Assembly (NCBI GenBank): GCA_001414485.1
Contig: LLEY01000041.1
Coordinates: forward strand, 453,251-517,250
DNA length: 64,000 nt
From: Calycina herbarum
Lineage: Eukaryota > Ascomycota > Leotiomycetes > Helotiales > Pezizellaceae
Direction: 5' to 3'
Positions 1-12,191 of the stretch are shown in pieces. Made by a program: the position numbers and the translations under genes. Numbering within the stretch: position 1 is the first letter of the stretch; each line of letters begins with the position of its first letter. Below the pieces are notes generated by a model. That model did not search any database, was not told where the DNA came from, and saw only the letters and a list, made by a program, of their open reading frames with translations.

Positions 1-3000
1 GACCGAATTGAATCAAGCCTTTAGGACTGGCTAAAGATAATCTTTCCGGTGCGAATAGACGGCGCGAAACGGAGATTTATGGGAAGCTAGCAAGAGCTAA
101 CTGGGGTCGTTGAGGCGTAGGACTCTTCGGGTTCCTCAGGGCTGAGGATTCGATACTCGATGGGGATGTTGAACTGGGGTGAGGGGTCGTTCTAACCCGC
201 ACGGGACGTCGCGATTTGGTGCTGCAGTGTGTGTACGTAGACCGGCCGAGATATGCTGATTGATATGCTGATACGGATGGCTACAGGTACAGGGCTGGCG
301 GGCAAGAGACTTGCAACGAACGTCGCAGGTTCGAAGATTCCAAACTGCGTCCGCGTCTTCTTTTGCGATGAAGCCCTGGCATTCACGAGCTTGCGGTCTT
401 GGTGGTAAGCAGTCAAATCTGCAGGAACGACTTCACGCGTGCAGCTGGGGTCCAGGTCGAAAATGTGACGATTCCAAGGGAGAGATTGAAAGGCGATTTT
501 CTTGCGCGGCACGGCCGTAAGAGAGCTTGGAGGGAAGCAATGGCAGCGAACTGGCTATTGAGTCTGCTGCGATACGGTTCGCAGGTTGCAGGTACGTAAG
601 GCAAGTAACTATACGGAGGTAGTGGCAGTCGGCTCTTTGCCTTGCAGCATGCAGGATACGTGAATCAGGAGAGAGAGAATACGATCTCGGGGTGGAAGTG
701 GAGGGGGAAGGTGAGATTGTCGCTATGAGATGAGATTTGAGATGTTTTGTCTTGCTTGGAATCGAGTTCAGCTGCTTTCTTTGTTCTGTTGCAAAAAAGT
801 TGGTTGTTGTTGCTGCCCGAGGGGTCTAGAGTTGTCAAGGCCAAGCGAGGGGTATTGAATGCCGTCAGTCAGGTCTCATATCAAAGTCCTGCAAAATTAA
901 AAGTCAAGAGGGCAGTTTCTCGCGATGAAGAAGTCTTAAAACTGGGCATATCACAATCGTTTGAATATCAACTAGTGTATCAAGTTAAGAATAACATCCA
1001 TCCCATGTAACAAGCTCGTGGTCCGAATCAATCATGGCTTTGGTCAAGCTCAGCCTCTACAACACCATAATGATGACTAAGTACCTCAGCCTTAGCCCCG
1101 CCCGCATCAGGCTTTCTCCATTTCCCAAATCTGCCTCGTTGATGGACATGGCATCTGTCAGAAGCTTGTTATTAAAATAGAAATTCCATCACAGAAACCT
1201 ACAAATACATCAAGCCCCCCGGTTTTACTGTCGCACCTAATCGATGGTGCTGTTTGGCTTTTCGCAGGACTCCTCACAGGAAAGAGTCCTGAAAAAAAAT
1301 CGAAGTCCTGACACCACCTGCAGGATCGACAAAGGGGTCGGTTGGTTTTGGCCCCCAATTATCTCATTCGCATCAAAATCCTCTCTGGAGCCACGATGAT
1401 TGGACAAAACAGAGTATGGAGTACGAACAACGCCGCAGAACTTATTACCCTGGACAGGCCTCCCTCGCAACATGCTGGAGAAGAGAAAAAACGTGGTCGA
1501 AAACCATGTTGACAAGCTTCTAGTATGCGGATATTTTAAGCTTTGCAATCCGAGTGGATGGGCTGATTGAACCTGGTGCACTGCAACAGCATGCCTCTTC
1601 TGTACAACACGATACAATTCCTTGGGTTCGAGTTTCTCCTTTTTTCTCTCCATATCCCATTTTTGTGGTGTGGTTGTCACGTTTGTTTGATCCCGTTCCC
1701 GTTTAGTGATCTCGGTGTGGACTTTTTTCAAGGGTGTAACGTTCCGCTTGTACTTTTGTGCTTTTAAAAGATCTTCTTTTCTACTCATGGAAAAGAAGAA
1801 ATCGGTCTTCTCTCAGACAACTTTTGTTTACTCGGTGCTTTTCCCTTTTATTGTGCTTACAAGTGGGGGCACGAGTTACCGAATCGCTACGAAGTTTGAA
1901 GGAATCAACCGGCTGGGGTTTTAATTCAAAGTCGGGGAACCCGAGCATCGCAAGTGTATCAATTCGAGTCTGTACCTGGATTCGGGGACTATCTTTTCAA
2001 AAGCTTGAGAACCTTCCTACTTTGGCTTCTTGGTTGTTTTGATATATATTACCTCGTGCCTGGAATGGCAGGTTGGGGGGTTGGGGTTGGTTGCACATGC
2101 ATTACAGTATGCATGGCCCACGAGTTGATGTGGCGTTTGTCAGAAATTCATATACGGAGTACATATATTGAAAGAGCTGGATTGAAATAGAATGGGTTTG
2201 CTGGTTGGAATGGCTATCAGTTTGCTTACTTGGTGTCTTGATCTGAGTTGCTTTCGGCCCTTCAATTGATGATTGGGGTAAAAGTCTCCGCATCGTTCAG
2301 TGTGCATCTGGGTAAAGTAATATTTTTCGAAAAACGTCGAACAATAAAATTGATTATTCGAACGGTTAAGGATAATAAGAATAGTTATTCCTTGTTTTCC
2401 CAGTCTCCTAGCACAATTCGGTCAGTCGTTCAATGGCTTCTAGCACAATGCTTTCCGGGGGTGTACACAAAAAGATGATTGAGACTCTTGCAACGAATTG
2501 AGGATTATCAAGACTGCGCCGGAGAATTTGAATATTGTTTTTTTAAACAGGGATACAAGAGAAGTTACCCTTGCTTTTCACGAGAACAACTCGAGGATGG
2601 CCGTTCTCAATTCCAAACACCACAGAGCATACGCAGTAATTCCTCAATAAGGCCTGATGCAAAGAATCGGTGCTAGCACACTTCGTAACCTTTGGCGATT
2701 TTGCAACCTCTACATGAAAATCAAAGTAGTATTGTAGCACAGATATGCCAGATGCAAGGCACTGGCAGTCTGCACCACATAACGGACCCCAACTCCATTT
2801 TGGCTGATTGAAGAGAATATATTGTGCATATGTATGGAAGAAAAGATGCATGTTTCTGATCCTTCGACTGGCAGTCTGTAGTCTGGTACGCTTGACAAAA
2901 ATAGCTCCAACATTACGTAGGAGAACTCGGGGTACCTAGGTACGATGATTTCCCCATTGGTAAAATTGCCAGCGTGTTCAGATGCAAAACTCCGGAATTC

Positions 3001-4439
3001 GAAGTTCACGATGGTCACGAGGGGCTGAAATAAATAGAAAACGGAAACATTTCCCCTAATGAACTGGAACACCGCTCGGACAAGCTAGCAAATTGGAAGG
3101 CGGTCAGAAGTGTTGTGGTCCGTGGGGTTGATTCAGTAGAAAATGGTGGGTTCCCCGCGCTTCGTGAAATGAGACACGAAATATTCCTTGAGATCTATAC
3201 TGTAACGAGTCCATTCGTAACTTGTTCTCTTCATTCCTTCTCGTCAACATCTCCAGTTCAACCGGATTGTGTTACTTCTTATCGTCCCCAACCCTCGGTA
3301 GACCCTCGGCTCGTCATACAATACATCATTGCGGATCCCTTTTCACAACTCGAGTCTCCATCACGATCATCGCAAAAAAATCATTTGGCCGAAGTTTGGC
3401 AGACGGCGCCGAACTTGTTGAGTCTGGCCCACGTACGATATCAATTCGCCCACTTCCAAAACTCGTTCGAAGAGAAATTGCTGGCCCGGCCGGAGAGCAA
3501 TTCTTTATTCTGCAAGTCAAGTGGTGTTGTGCAGTGTGTAGCATTGCCGTCTCGGAGTCGTGACGACAGAGGCGCCATTTCAGTTCCTCAAGCCAACGTA
3601 CCAGCTTGAGGGGTTCCAACACCAAGTTGGCAGGAGGGAAAACAAGAACTGGTTGTGCTGCATCCTCGCTGCAGCTGCTCACAGGAGCTTCCTCTAGCTA
3701 ACCTAACGCCTTAACATCTCCCCATTTCCCCTTGGACCGCGCCGTCGGTTCCAGAACCCAGCTGCTGCTTCAATTGATCACAGACCCATCAGCTGTTGGT
3801 CCCTTGGTAGGAATAAATTACCATACCATACCTACCAAAACCCGGGCACCTTCGAGACGGCCCTTTTCTCTCCGACCCCTTCCAGCGAATGGTCGAGACG
3901 GAAAGCTGGCTGGTGAATGCCCCTCCTTTTGTTGCCCCGCACTCATTGCACTCATCACACATGGTGGCTGTCACTGCCACTGCCACTGCGACAAGCCATC
4001 CCCATCCTCCTCCTCATTCCACCAAGACGTCGTCTCCTACTAGAAGAAAGGCCCGCCGCCTACCTAAACCCCCCATATTATCTCCGGCTTCCCCTTCTCC
4101 TTCACAACCACTACCAGCAACCATTGACGACTCCATTTGCAAACCACACAAGCTGTCATCCCAAAGCCCCATAGGCATTGTACGCCTCGCCTCGGTCGCA
4201 TTTCTTGCCATAGTCTTGGTACGTGATCACGCGCCGGTGACCAACACGCCATTGACTAACATGATGCCTTACAGATCTTCCAATTCTTATTTCAGAGAGA
4301 CAATTCACCTATATCTTTAACCCGTCGCCCTTATTCCGCATACTCCCTTCCAACCCAAGTAATCGAGGCTACAACCTGCGAAAACCCACCTCCATTTCCA
4401 ACCGAACCTCCCATATCGAGACCACACAAATCACACAAG
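1..4439. other. Intergenic region without a supported gene; right part is the glucokinase promoter
   Basis: No reading frame here shows a recognisable domain, and the longer open frames (for example 1237-1788 minus and 3115-3609 plus) look like chance: low-complexity, unspliced and overlapped by other frames. From about 3,880 to 4,439 the plus strand is rich in C and T tracts, as expected for the promoter and 5' leader of the glucokinase gene that follows. A gene ending beyond the left edge cannot be excluded. Confidence 0.5.
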
Positions 4440-6209
4440 ATGGCTCTCCAAGCAGAAGCAAAGCGGATCGCCGCTGAGTTTGAGTATTCGGATGCCGAAG
4501 TCAACAAGGGAGTGGCAGAATTCATTGCGCAGATGAGTACGTACCATAGAAAATGCACCGGCTGAATCGGGTTTTGACAACTAGTACAGATGAGGGATTG
4601 GAGAAAAATGCCACTACCATGAGCCAAATTCCTACATATGTTACAGGTGTGCCAAACGGAACAGAAAAGGTCGGTCAATATTCTAGTTTAGAAGCCCCGG
4701 GACTAACAATCTTAGGGCCTTTACCTAGCCGTCGACCTTGGTGGAACCAATTTCCGAGTTTGCTCGATCCAATTACACGGAGACACAACTTTTAGCATCG
4801 CTCAATCGAAAGTAGCTATTCCCAAGGAGCTTATGGTAGCGAAGACGGCAAAGGAGCTCTTTTCGTTTCTTGCCAAGCAGGTTGAGATATTTTTGAAGGA
4901 ACATCATGAGGAACATTTCGAAGCACATATCAAACGTCGGGCGACATCCTCAACGCCAGAGGGATACCGAGACGAGCACATTTTCCGATTGGGTTTCACA
5001 TTCAGTTTCCCAGTTCACCAAATCGGCATCAACAGAGGTACTTTGATTCGATGGACGAAAGGATTCGATATTGCAGATGCAGTTGGACAAGACGTTTGTG
5101 AATTGTTGCAAAAGGAGATTGACCTTCTGAAATTGCCAGTTAAAGTTGCAGCTCTTGTTAACGACACTGTGGGAACTCTCATGGCGAGGTCGTATACATC
5201 ACCTGGAAAGACTAGCACACTTCTTGGGGCTATTTTTGGAACTGGTACCAATGGAGCATATGTCGAGAAGCTCGCCAAAATTACGAAACCAATGGAAGGC
5301 GAATTCGACTCGAGTACTGGTTTGATGGTTGTCAACACAGAATGGGGTTCATTCGACAATGGACTCAAGGTGCTTCCAACAACCAAATATGACGAGGCTT
5401 TAGACAAGGACAGTATCAACCCGGGTATCCAGATGTTCGAAAAGCGAGTGTCGGGTATGTTCTTGGGCGAGATTCTTCGAACCGTTCTTGTCAGTGTCTT
5501 GAAGAATCCAAAAATCGCCCTTTTCAGAGACGACAACTCCTCGCAAAACGACTATTCCACGACGTCAAGCGTTGCCAAAGACTCAGCACTTTACAAAGAA
5601 TGGGCTGTTGATAGCAGCATTCTCTCCATTGCAGAAGCCGACAACACTGTGGGATTAAAGACATTGCGACAATCTATTGAGAAGGATCTTGGCGTTTTGT
5701 CACCTAGTCTCGAAGATGCGCAGCTGGTGAAGGAAATCGCACAAGCAATTGCAAAGCGTGCCGCTCGACTGGCAGCTGTAGCTCTCGCCGGTATTGTCCT
5801 CCAATCTGGACGACTGAATCCAGGAGCTGGACAGGCCCCGGGACCAAAATCTTCAGCAGCTATTGTCGAAGATGTAAAGGCAGGAAACGTTGTCGAGGCA
5901 GCCGCAGCCACAGCAAGCAAACTTGCAAATACCGCAGGATTGGGCACAGATGAGGAGGAGATTGTAGATATTGGTGTTGATGGCAGTTTGGTCGAATTCT
6001 ACCCTGGATTCGAGGATTTAGTCCGAGAGGCATTCCGAGCGATAGATGGTATCGGGGCCTCTGGCGAGAGAAGAATTCGCATTGGTATTGCCAAGGATGG
6101 ATCTGGAGTTGGAGCTGCGTTAATCGCACTCGTCGCGGCGAAGATGGAGAAGCCATTGGATTATCTAAAGCAGCTTAGAGGTAAGTTGGAAGATGTTACT
6201 GAAAATTAA
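4440..6209 (+). CDS. glk1: Glucokinase (hexokinase family)
   Basis: Phosphorylates glucose to glucose-6-phosphate with ATP in the cytosol, the first step of glycolysis. I read three exons: 4440-4536, 4590-4669 and 4716-6209, giving about 556 residues. The joins restore the frame across two short GT..AG introns. Visible hexokinase marks are the N-terminal phosphate-binding segment LAVDLGGTNFRV in exon 3, the sugar-binding block LGFTFSFPV followed by WTKGFD, the catalytic-Asp segment VNDTVGTLMA, the GAIFGTGTNGAY loop, NTEWGSFD, and a C-terminal nucleotide loop DGSGVGAAL. The wording QIPTYVTGVPNGTEK upstream of the phosphate loop resembles filamentous-fungal glucokinase (glkA/GLK1) more than hexokinase, so I favour glucokinase. 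Length is slightly above the usual 490-540. The start is the first ATG in frame with the family's N-terminus. Confidence 0.93.
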
Positions 6210-7287
6210 GCAAACTTTTGGATGGGAGGGGTTTGAGCTGATGCTCCCCCATTGTTCTTTTTTGGATGGCGATGTTGGATTTTTCCACGTCATTTCTGTA
6301 TTTGATCCATCTTGCATAGCTAGGAATGAGTTTTGGGGATTACTTTGGGGTATCTGATGATTTTCTGAATTTACGAATTGAGGATTATTATGTCTGTCTT
6401 CTGCTTGGTTTCTGCCGATCCATTGAGTGGGGAAGAATAAAAGAGAAAAATGAAGCTATTCCCTCGCTACTCTATCCGTCCCTACCTATTTAGTGAGGTG
6501 AATCAAATCATCGCACTTGCCAAAACCAACCCCTATCTATAGCAATCGCTCCTTCCAGCCTTTTCAATTGGTTCGGGTAACACATAACCCCTGAATAAAT
6601 TACCCTGGTCCCAACTGCGTCATCATGCTTTTAACTTCAAACTTCCAGTCGCCCATTCACTTTCTGTTCTCAACATCACAATTTTGTATTGTCAACACTC
6701 TTTTTTTTTGTATTGCCCTCTCTATTCACAGTTTCAATATTTGACTCTCTTCTGGGTCCCTCTTTTTGTTTATTCTCTCTATTTTTCCGTACCTGATCGA
6801 GAGTATTCCTACTCCCAACTTCCCTGTTTTTCTCATTCCTTGGCATCAAGAAACCGGGAACTGGAGGCTGGAGAAGAGGATCGGATCTGCCCCTCCTCTA
6901 CGAACCAGACCGAGCGATCTTTCTTTGTTCCTGTTTGTCGAGTATTGGTTGGTTGGTTATTGCCGGCTGTGCGTCATTGGGGATAAGGATTTAGGAGTTG
7001 GTTGGGGGTTATTGATTGACGCCTTGCTGCTGGCTCCTTGCAACTCTTCCTCCTGGTTAGCTCGTGGCTTTGCTCACCTCGGCCCTGACCCTTCAACGGT
7101 CTGGCTTATTTATCCTCCAGTGGGGTGAAGGATTTGGGGTATCCTAGGTTTTGGGAGGCTGCCCGCTTTCCCCTCGTACCTGGTTTCGTCCACCCGTTTT
7201 ATCTTTATAGGTTGCGGCTCCCTCTTATCGAACCCTTCTTTTTTCGATCTCGATAGTTACAGCTTCATCTTCACACTCACACTCGAA
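6210..7287. other. Intergenic region and T/C-rich leader of the thaumatin-like gene
   Basis: About 1.1 kb without a supported gene. The stretch from about 6,650 to 7,287 is strongly T- and C-rich on the plus strand, which fits a promoter and 5' leader for the downstream gene. The open frames in it have no recognisable content. Confidence 0.45.
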
Positions 7288-8620
7288 ATGAAATCGAATA
7301 AACAATCATCCTCGGCCTTTGCGCTACCCTCTTCTCTGCAAATCCTTACTTCGATATGTCTTCTCGGACTGATATCTCCAACTACGGCTTTCCATACAAA
7401 TCGCATGTTTGATCGAGATGTTTCTCTCAGACCTCCGAGATGGGGACCTCCTATCAAGAGAGATGGACAGGCACCACTGAAAGTTACGAATAAATGCCCG
7501 GACAAAATATGGCCGGGAATTGGAACACAAGCTGGTACAGGACCTGGAATGGGGGGATTTGAGCTTGCGGCTGGAGATAGCAAAACCTTGATGGTCAGCA
7601 AAGACTGGCAAGGAAGAGTGTGGGGGCGAACGAATTGCAGTTTCAACCCTACTGGAACTGGCGCTAGCAATCTCAATGGAAATAATGGTGGTGGAGCTGC
7701 ATGCGATTCCGGGGATTGTGGTGGAGTTCTGAATTGTGTTATGACCGTATGTCAACCTTCATTCAACTTCAAATCTTCCTTGAACTCATATTATCCAGGG
7801 CGTTTCCCCAGCCAGTCTAGCAGAATACGATCTTGCTGGTGGCACAGGCGGTACCCAAGCATTCTACGACATCTCCCTCGTAGACGGCTACAACATTCCC
7901 ATAGGAATAGTTTTCATACCCGGTGACGATGCAAAACTCCAAAAAATCCCACCAAACCTCTCAAACGCAGTCTGTATCGCCACGGCCGGCTTCGCAGCCG
8001 ACCCCTCTCCCTCTGGTACCAACGGCGACTCCTCCAATGCTTCTTATCCCGTTCCTTACGAAGCCACACAATCCAATATGGACATCTCAACCTGGTGCCC
8101 CTGGGATCTCTTAAAAATCCAACCCGACAAACCCGGAGATGGAGTCTACCCTTACCCAGACGACAATATCAAACGACCCATCTTTGACCCTTGTAACTCG
8201 GCATGCGCCAAAACCAACGCTCCAGCAGACTGCTGCACAGGCGCTTTCTCCGACCACGGAGTTTGCAAACCAAATATGTATTCTAATCAAGCTAATAAAG
8301 TCTGTCCTGACGCCTATGGATTCGCCTTTGACGACCAAGATTCTACGTTTATCATCCCGGCTGGTGGGGGATTCGAAACGGTCTTCTGTCCCGAGGGACG
8401 GAGTACGAATATTTTGAAGACTTTTAAGCAGCAGCTTCAGGATTTGACGGGTGCGCCGGGGGTGGGGAAGAGCTGGAAGGAGATTGATGATGATGCGAGG
8501 AATGTTACTATTATTCTTGAGGCGGCTAAGAAGAGTGGTGGGGAGAGGAGGGAGGGGAGTGCGGGATGTGTTGGGGCGCTTGTGGCGGTTGTTGCTTGGG
8601 CTGTTTTTGTGGGGTTGTGA
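7288..8620 (+). CDS. Secreted GPI-anchored thaumatin-like protein
   Basis: Two exons, 7288-7746 and 7799-8620, give about 426 residues. The intron runs from GTATGT to CCAG and restores the frame. The N-terminus has a hydrophobic signal segment (LQILTSICLLGLISPTTAF), so the product enters the secretory pathway. The mature part matches the thaumatin fold: VTNKCPDKIWPGIG, WQGRVWGRTNC, a glycine-rich loop, GDCGGVLNC, LAEYDLAG, FYDISLVDGYNIP and many paired cysteines. The last 20 residues (GCVGALVAVVAWAVFVGL) are a hydrophobic tail after a Ser/Gly-rich stretch, the pattern of a GPI-anchor signal, so the protein probably sits on the plasma membrane or wall. Family members include antifungal and beta-glucan-binding or hydrolysing proteins; the role here is not known. 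The last part of the coding sequence is G-rich compared with the rest. Confidence 0.88.
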
Positions 8621-9429
8621 GTGTGTGAGTTGAGGATGATGGTTGGATTGATGGGGGTTTTGCTTTTTCTGGCGTTTTTTTACGAGATTATGAGATTGAG
8701 ATGAGATGAGATGAGGTTATGAGGATGGAGAGCTGGAGAGAGTTACGCGAGTACCCGTTGTTTTTTGAGTTGCGATCCCTAAGATACCCCCCTTTTAGTA
8801 GGCTAGTTTGTTTTCTCTCTCTTTAGATTGTGGAGATGAGAATTAGAATGAAGATTATGAATAGAATGAATCAATACATGAACACTGTTTGACTGCTTGA
8901 TTTGGTGACTTGGTGACTGGGTGTGGAACTTTCTCCCCTTTTTCCCCCTTCCTCTTTCTCGTGAGGTCAAGAGTACAAATCACGAGTGGACATGAGAGCG
9001 AGTCCGAGTCCAAACGACGCTCATTACCTAGAGGAATGGAGATATTTCAGTGAACATTAAACTATGAAGAATATGAAGAAGTGAACTTTCGCATCTTAAC
9101 TCCAAGTACCATATTTTCATGAATTTTCAGTAAAAGTGAGTTCAGAAGACTCCTCCTTAGTTTGCTATACAGTTCTTCTATTTATAAAGGGATATGAAAT
9201 CTACATTTATAACCAAATATAGAGCATCAAGACTCTAACTTGATAAATAGCCGTCACAAAATGACAAGCAAGGGCATGTTAGAGCAACCTCAGATTTTGC
9301 ATCAGATACCATCTCGAGGTCCCAAATTCCCAATCACAAAAATCTTGTTGGCGATGCTTGGGTTTCCTCGGTGTTTTGTTTGGGCAACAATAAAAGCGAC
9401 TTGGGTACCTCCCTTGCAAAAAGAGAATA
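8621..9429. other. Intergenic region, purine-rich after the thaumatin-like gene
   Basis: No gene seen. The left part holds a run of GAGAT-type purine repeats (about 8,688-8,715). The right part is AT-rich and carries no recognisable protein-coding content. Confidence 0.45.
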
Positions 9430-11079
9430 TCACAGCTCCAATCTATCCTGAACCTCCCTCCTCTTAACCAACAACTCCGCCTCAGGATTCGGAAAAATAA
9501 ACTCATGCGCCATCAGATTCTTTGGCCTCCTCTTTTCATTCACCAACTTAGAATCATAATCCATAATCAACTTCACCAGAATACACTTTATCTCCAATGC
9601 TGCGAAGAAGCGTCCTAGACATGCGCATTTCCCATGCCAGAAATTTAAGTTTGTAGGTGAAGTTGTGGCGAATTGCCGGAGGTTTGCTGAGTTATTGTGT
9701 TGTCGTAGGTTGGAATAGCTGTATCTATCGAAAAGTAAGGGGTTGGTGGTATGGGAGGGATCGTTTTGAATTGCTGTTGCGGGTATACAAATATGAGTTC
9801 CTTTCTTCAGGACGGTGCCATCGAGGAGGATGTAGTTTTGAACGAGAATTCGGTGGTTTGAGAGGAGGGTTGGGGGATTGAAACGTTGGGATTCTTTCCT
9901 GAAGGAGTCTAGGATGTGGAGTGTTGAGAAGGAGCTTTGTTTCCATGACATCCAGGGACCGTCTGAGTGAAGTACTTGTTTTATTTCTGTCCTGAGGGGG
10001 GTGAGATACTCTGGGTGGAAGGCTAGGTCGTATAATACGTGGACGGCGGACATTTGGGAGGTGTGGATTGAGGCTAGGGACGTGGTTACTTCTAGGTGTG
10101 CGAGTTCGGCGGAGTCTTTCTTGTTTGAGCGTCTGATTTCAGCATCTATGATAAGATGTTTTGATGTTTTAAGTTGCTGCTAGCTTTGAAATCGGGGGAA
10201 GGGATTTCTCTCTGTCGTCGTTGGATCTCGGGGATTAGTAGGGTTTTTTGCTTGTCGGATGTAGGAGGCCGGGATGAAGATGCTAATTATTCCGTGGAGC
10301 CACATGGAAACATTCTTAAGACTACGAGACAGAGGAAGACGGTTTCGACGAACTTGGTGGATATTTCTAACCATTTTTCGTTACGGCATAAGGGTAGACC
10401 GAGGAATACTCTTGCATTTAAGCGAGATACTATTCTGAGGACTGTGTAATGAGGTTTAATCGTGGTCCGTTCCTCTATGAACAATGTCAAAACAGTTCAA
10501 TAGACAACGAGTAATGTTAGGAACTTACCATCGTTGCTCAGGAAATTGTGTTCCAAAACGTAATTAAGCTCTTCTTTCATCGGCTGGGTGAGAGAACCGA
10601 GATTAGGAATAACTTTCTCTTGCAAGGTCCAGAAATGCAAGTTATTCCTTAAAATAATGTTTATGTTCATGTGTTGACCTATGAACTTGTGGACATGTGC
10701 GTCAGTGGGGTTGGCAATGGTGTTTGGCAGATTTCGAAGTTCGTTCACGTAGTGGGCTGCGTCGGCTCGGATGAACTTGAATGTGGTGTGTTTGAACTGG
10801 CGGGTTTAGCGATATTGAATATGTAATGAGAAGTGTAGTGGATATTTTGGAGTAGCCATTATCTAGGAGTTCGTTTGCATGAAGTAAGAAGCGGAAGTCT
10901 ATGATAAATTGGGACTTGAAGGGGAAGCGTTTTCCAACTTTTGGGACTTTTGGGGCTGTGATGTAAGAAATGAATGTAGTTATTGAGTACAATGAGAAAA
11001 CAAGTGTTGCAAATACCAACCACCTATCCTCAAAGACTTTGTCGGCCCATTCGGAGTAGGCCATTTCATAAAATGCCAT
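9430..11079 (-). pseudogene. Broken cytochrome P450 resembling ent-kaurene oxidase (gibberellin P450-4/CYP503 type)
   Basis: Read on the minus strand from 11079. Recognisable blocks in P450 order are: an N-terminal membrane anchor; ARVFLGLPLCRNEKWL, closely like the ARVFLG..HCRNQEWL block of Fusarium ent-kaurene oxidase; LASIHTSQMS in the oxygen-activation helix; FRKESQRFNP (the ExxR helix); and the heme-binding NFWHGKCACLGRFFA with its cysteine kept. At least three lesions are visible. The first intron (about 10800-10845) has no GT donor: ATATCC stands where one is expected. A frameshift lies near 10305 inside LRMFP/WLHGI. There is an in-frame TAG at 10180-10182. The heme end is intact, so decay is fairly recent or partial. 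It lies next to a diterpene synthase fragment (12192-13500) transcribed divergently, which supports a former gibberellin-like role. It could still be a P450 of another diterpenoid path. Confidence 0.8.
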
Positions 11080-12191
11080 GACAAGCTACGTGCTCGGGTG
11101 TCTTGAAAGTTCGATTTTTTTCGTTCACAAAATCCAGATCACAAGCCAAAAGCTATTACGTACTCACAATTCTAGACATTCGGCTTCCTCCTTTCTGGAA
11201 TTTCGATAACTGGGAGCAAATCCATTGGCGTACATCATTACATGAAGCTTTCCCGGTAACCAAAGAGGAAGTGCTTGATTTACGCGCCGCCCGAGTATTT
11301 CATATCTACTTACAAAGAAACCAACATATACGTAAAATAATTGTGAATCAATTGGTTCTCGAGAATTTCCTGGAACTGCCACTCTAGTATGCCTGTTCAT
11401 GCAGGTTGGGGTGCGGTCTTTTATGCGTCCCAGATAGGAAGTTTTCGTAAAAGTTAACCTTGTTTTATGTCGTTCAGGAATATCAATTGAGGTTTCTCAA
11501 GAAGAAAGATAAGAACGATATCACTTGCTGTCTTGTAGGTTTAGAGTATGTGAATTAAGAGAAAGCTAAGTAAAATTCCCCTCTTGAAACCAAGTGAGAC
11601 TTTCGTTGATTCTGGTGAGATGTTGTTACCACCAGAGTTGTAATACAAGAATCCCAGTTATTGTTCAGCGTGTATTTGAATGATATCCACTAAATGATCT
11701 AGTTCTAAGATATCTTGGGTAATTGAGTGTGTGAAAAGACGTTAAAAGAGATTAATCTAGATTATCCTAATGCTAGCTATAATTACTCAAGGTCCCTTGG
11801 AGTCTATTTCTTTGAGTAGGAGCACGTTGGACTATAACTGGAACTTTTACTCTGACGCCGTAATAAAGTGTTGATCTAGAGCTTATCAAATGAAATTCAG
11901 TATGACAACACCAGGTAGATCATCGGCAATGCCTGTTAATTTGTTGAAGGAGACTTCAAGAGAACTTTGTTAGTGAGATCTCACGGAAAGTAAGGTATCA
12001 TGAACCAGGGGGAATGTTCTTCTCCCACGCACTCTCGCAGAGTAGAAGTACAAAAGTATATGAAGTACCTTTCCGTACCCATTTTTCGGGGTCTATATAT
12101 CTCCTCAATTCGGCAGTACCTTCGAATAAAACGCAATTTCTTGCAGCTACTCCTCGAAGCTTTCTTATAATCAAACTGGCCGACTTCAAAA
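11080..12191. other. Divergent spacer between the P450 and diterpene synthase relics
   Basis: AT-rich, about 1.1 kb, no supported gene. It sits between two divergently oriented broken genes and was probably their shared promoter region. A 94-codon frame at 11103-11387 has no recognisable content. Confidence 0.45.

Noticed and set aside
1237..1788. 183-codon open frame on the minus strand
   Set aside because: Lys/Ser-rich, no recognisable domain, overlapped by several open frames on the other strand; looks like chance.
3115..3609. 164-codon open frame on the plus strand
   Set aside because: No domain and overlapped by similar frames on both strands; its first codon is not ATG.
10800..10846. 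ATATCC at the P450 intron start as a U12-type (AT-AC) intron
   Set aside because: The other end is AG at a normal short-intron distance, and U12 introns are rare or absent in these fungi as far as I know; a mutated GTATCC donor is simpler, given other lesions.
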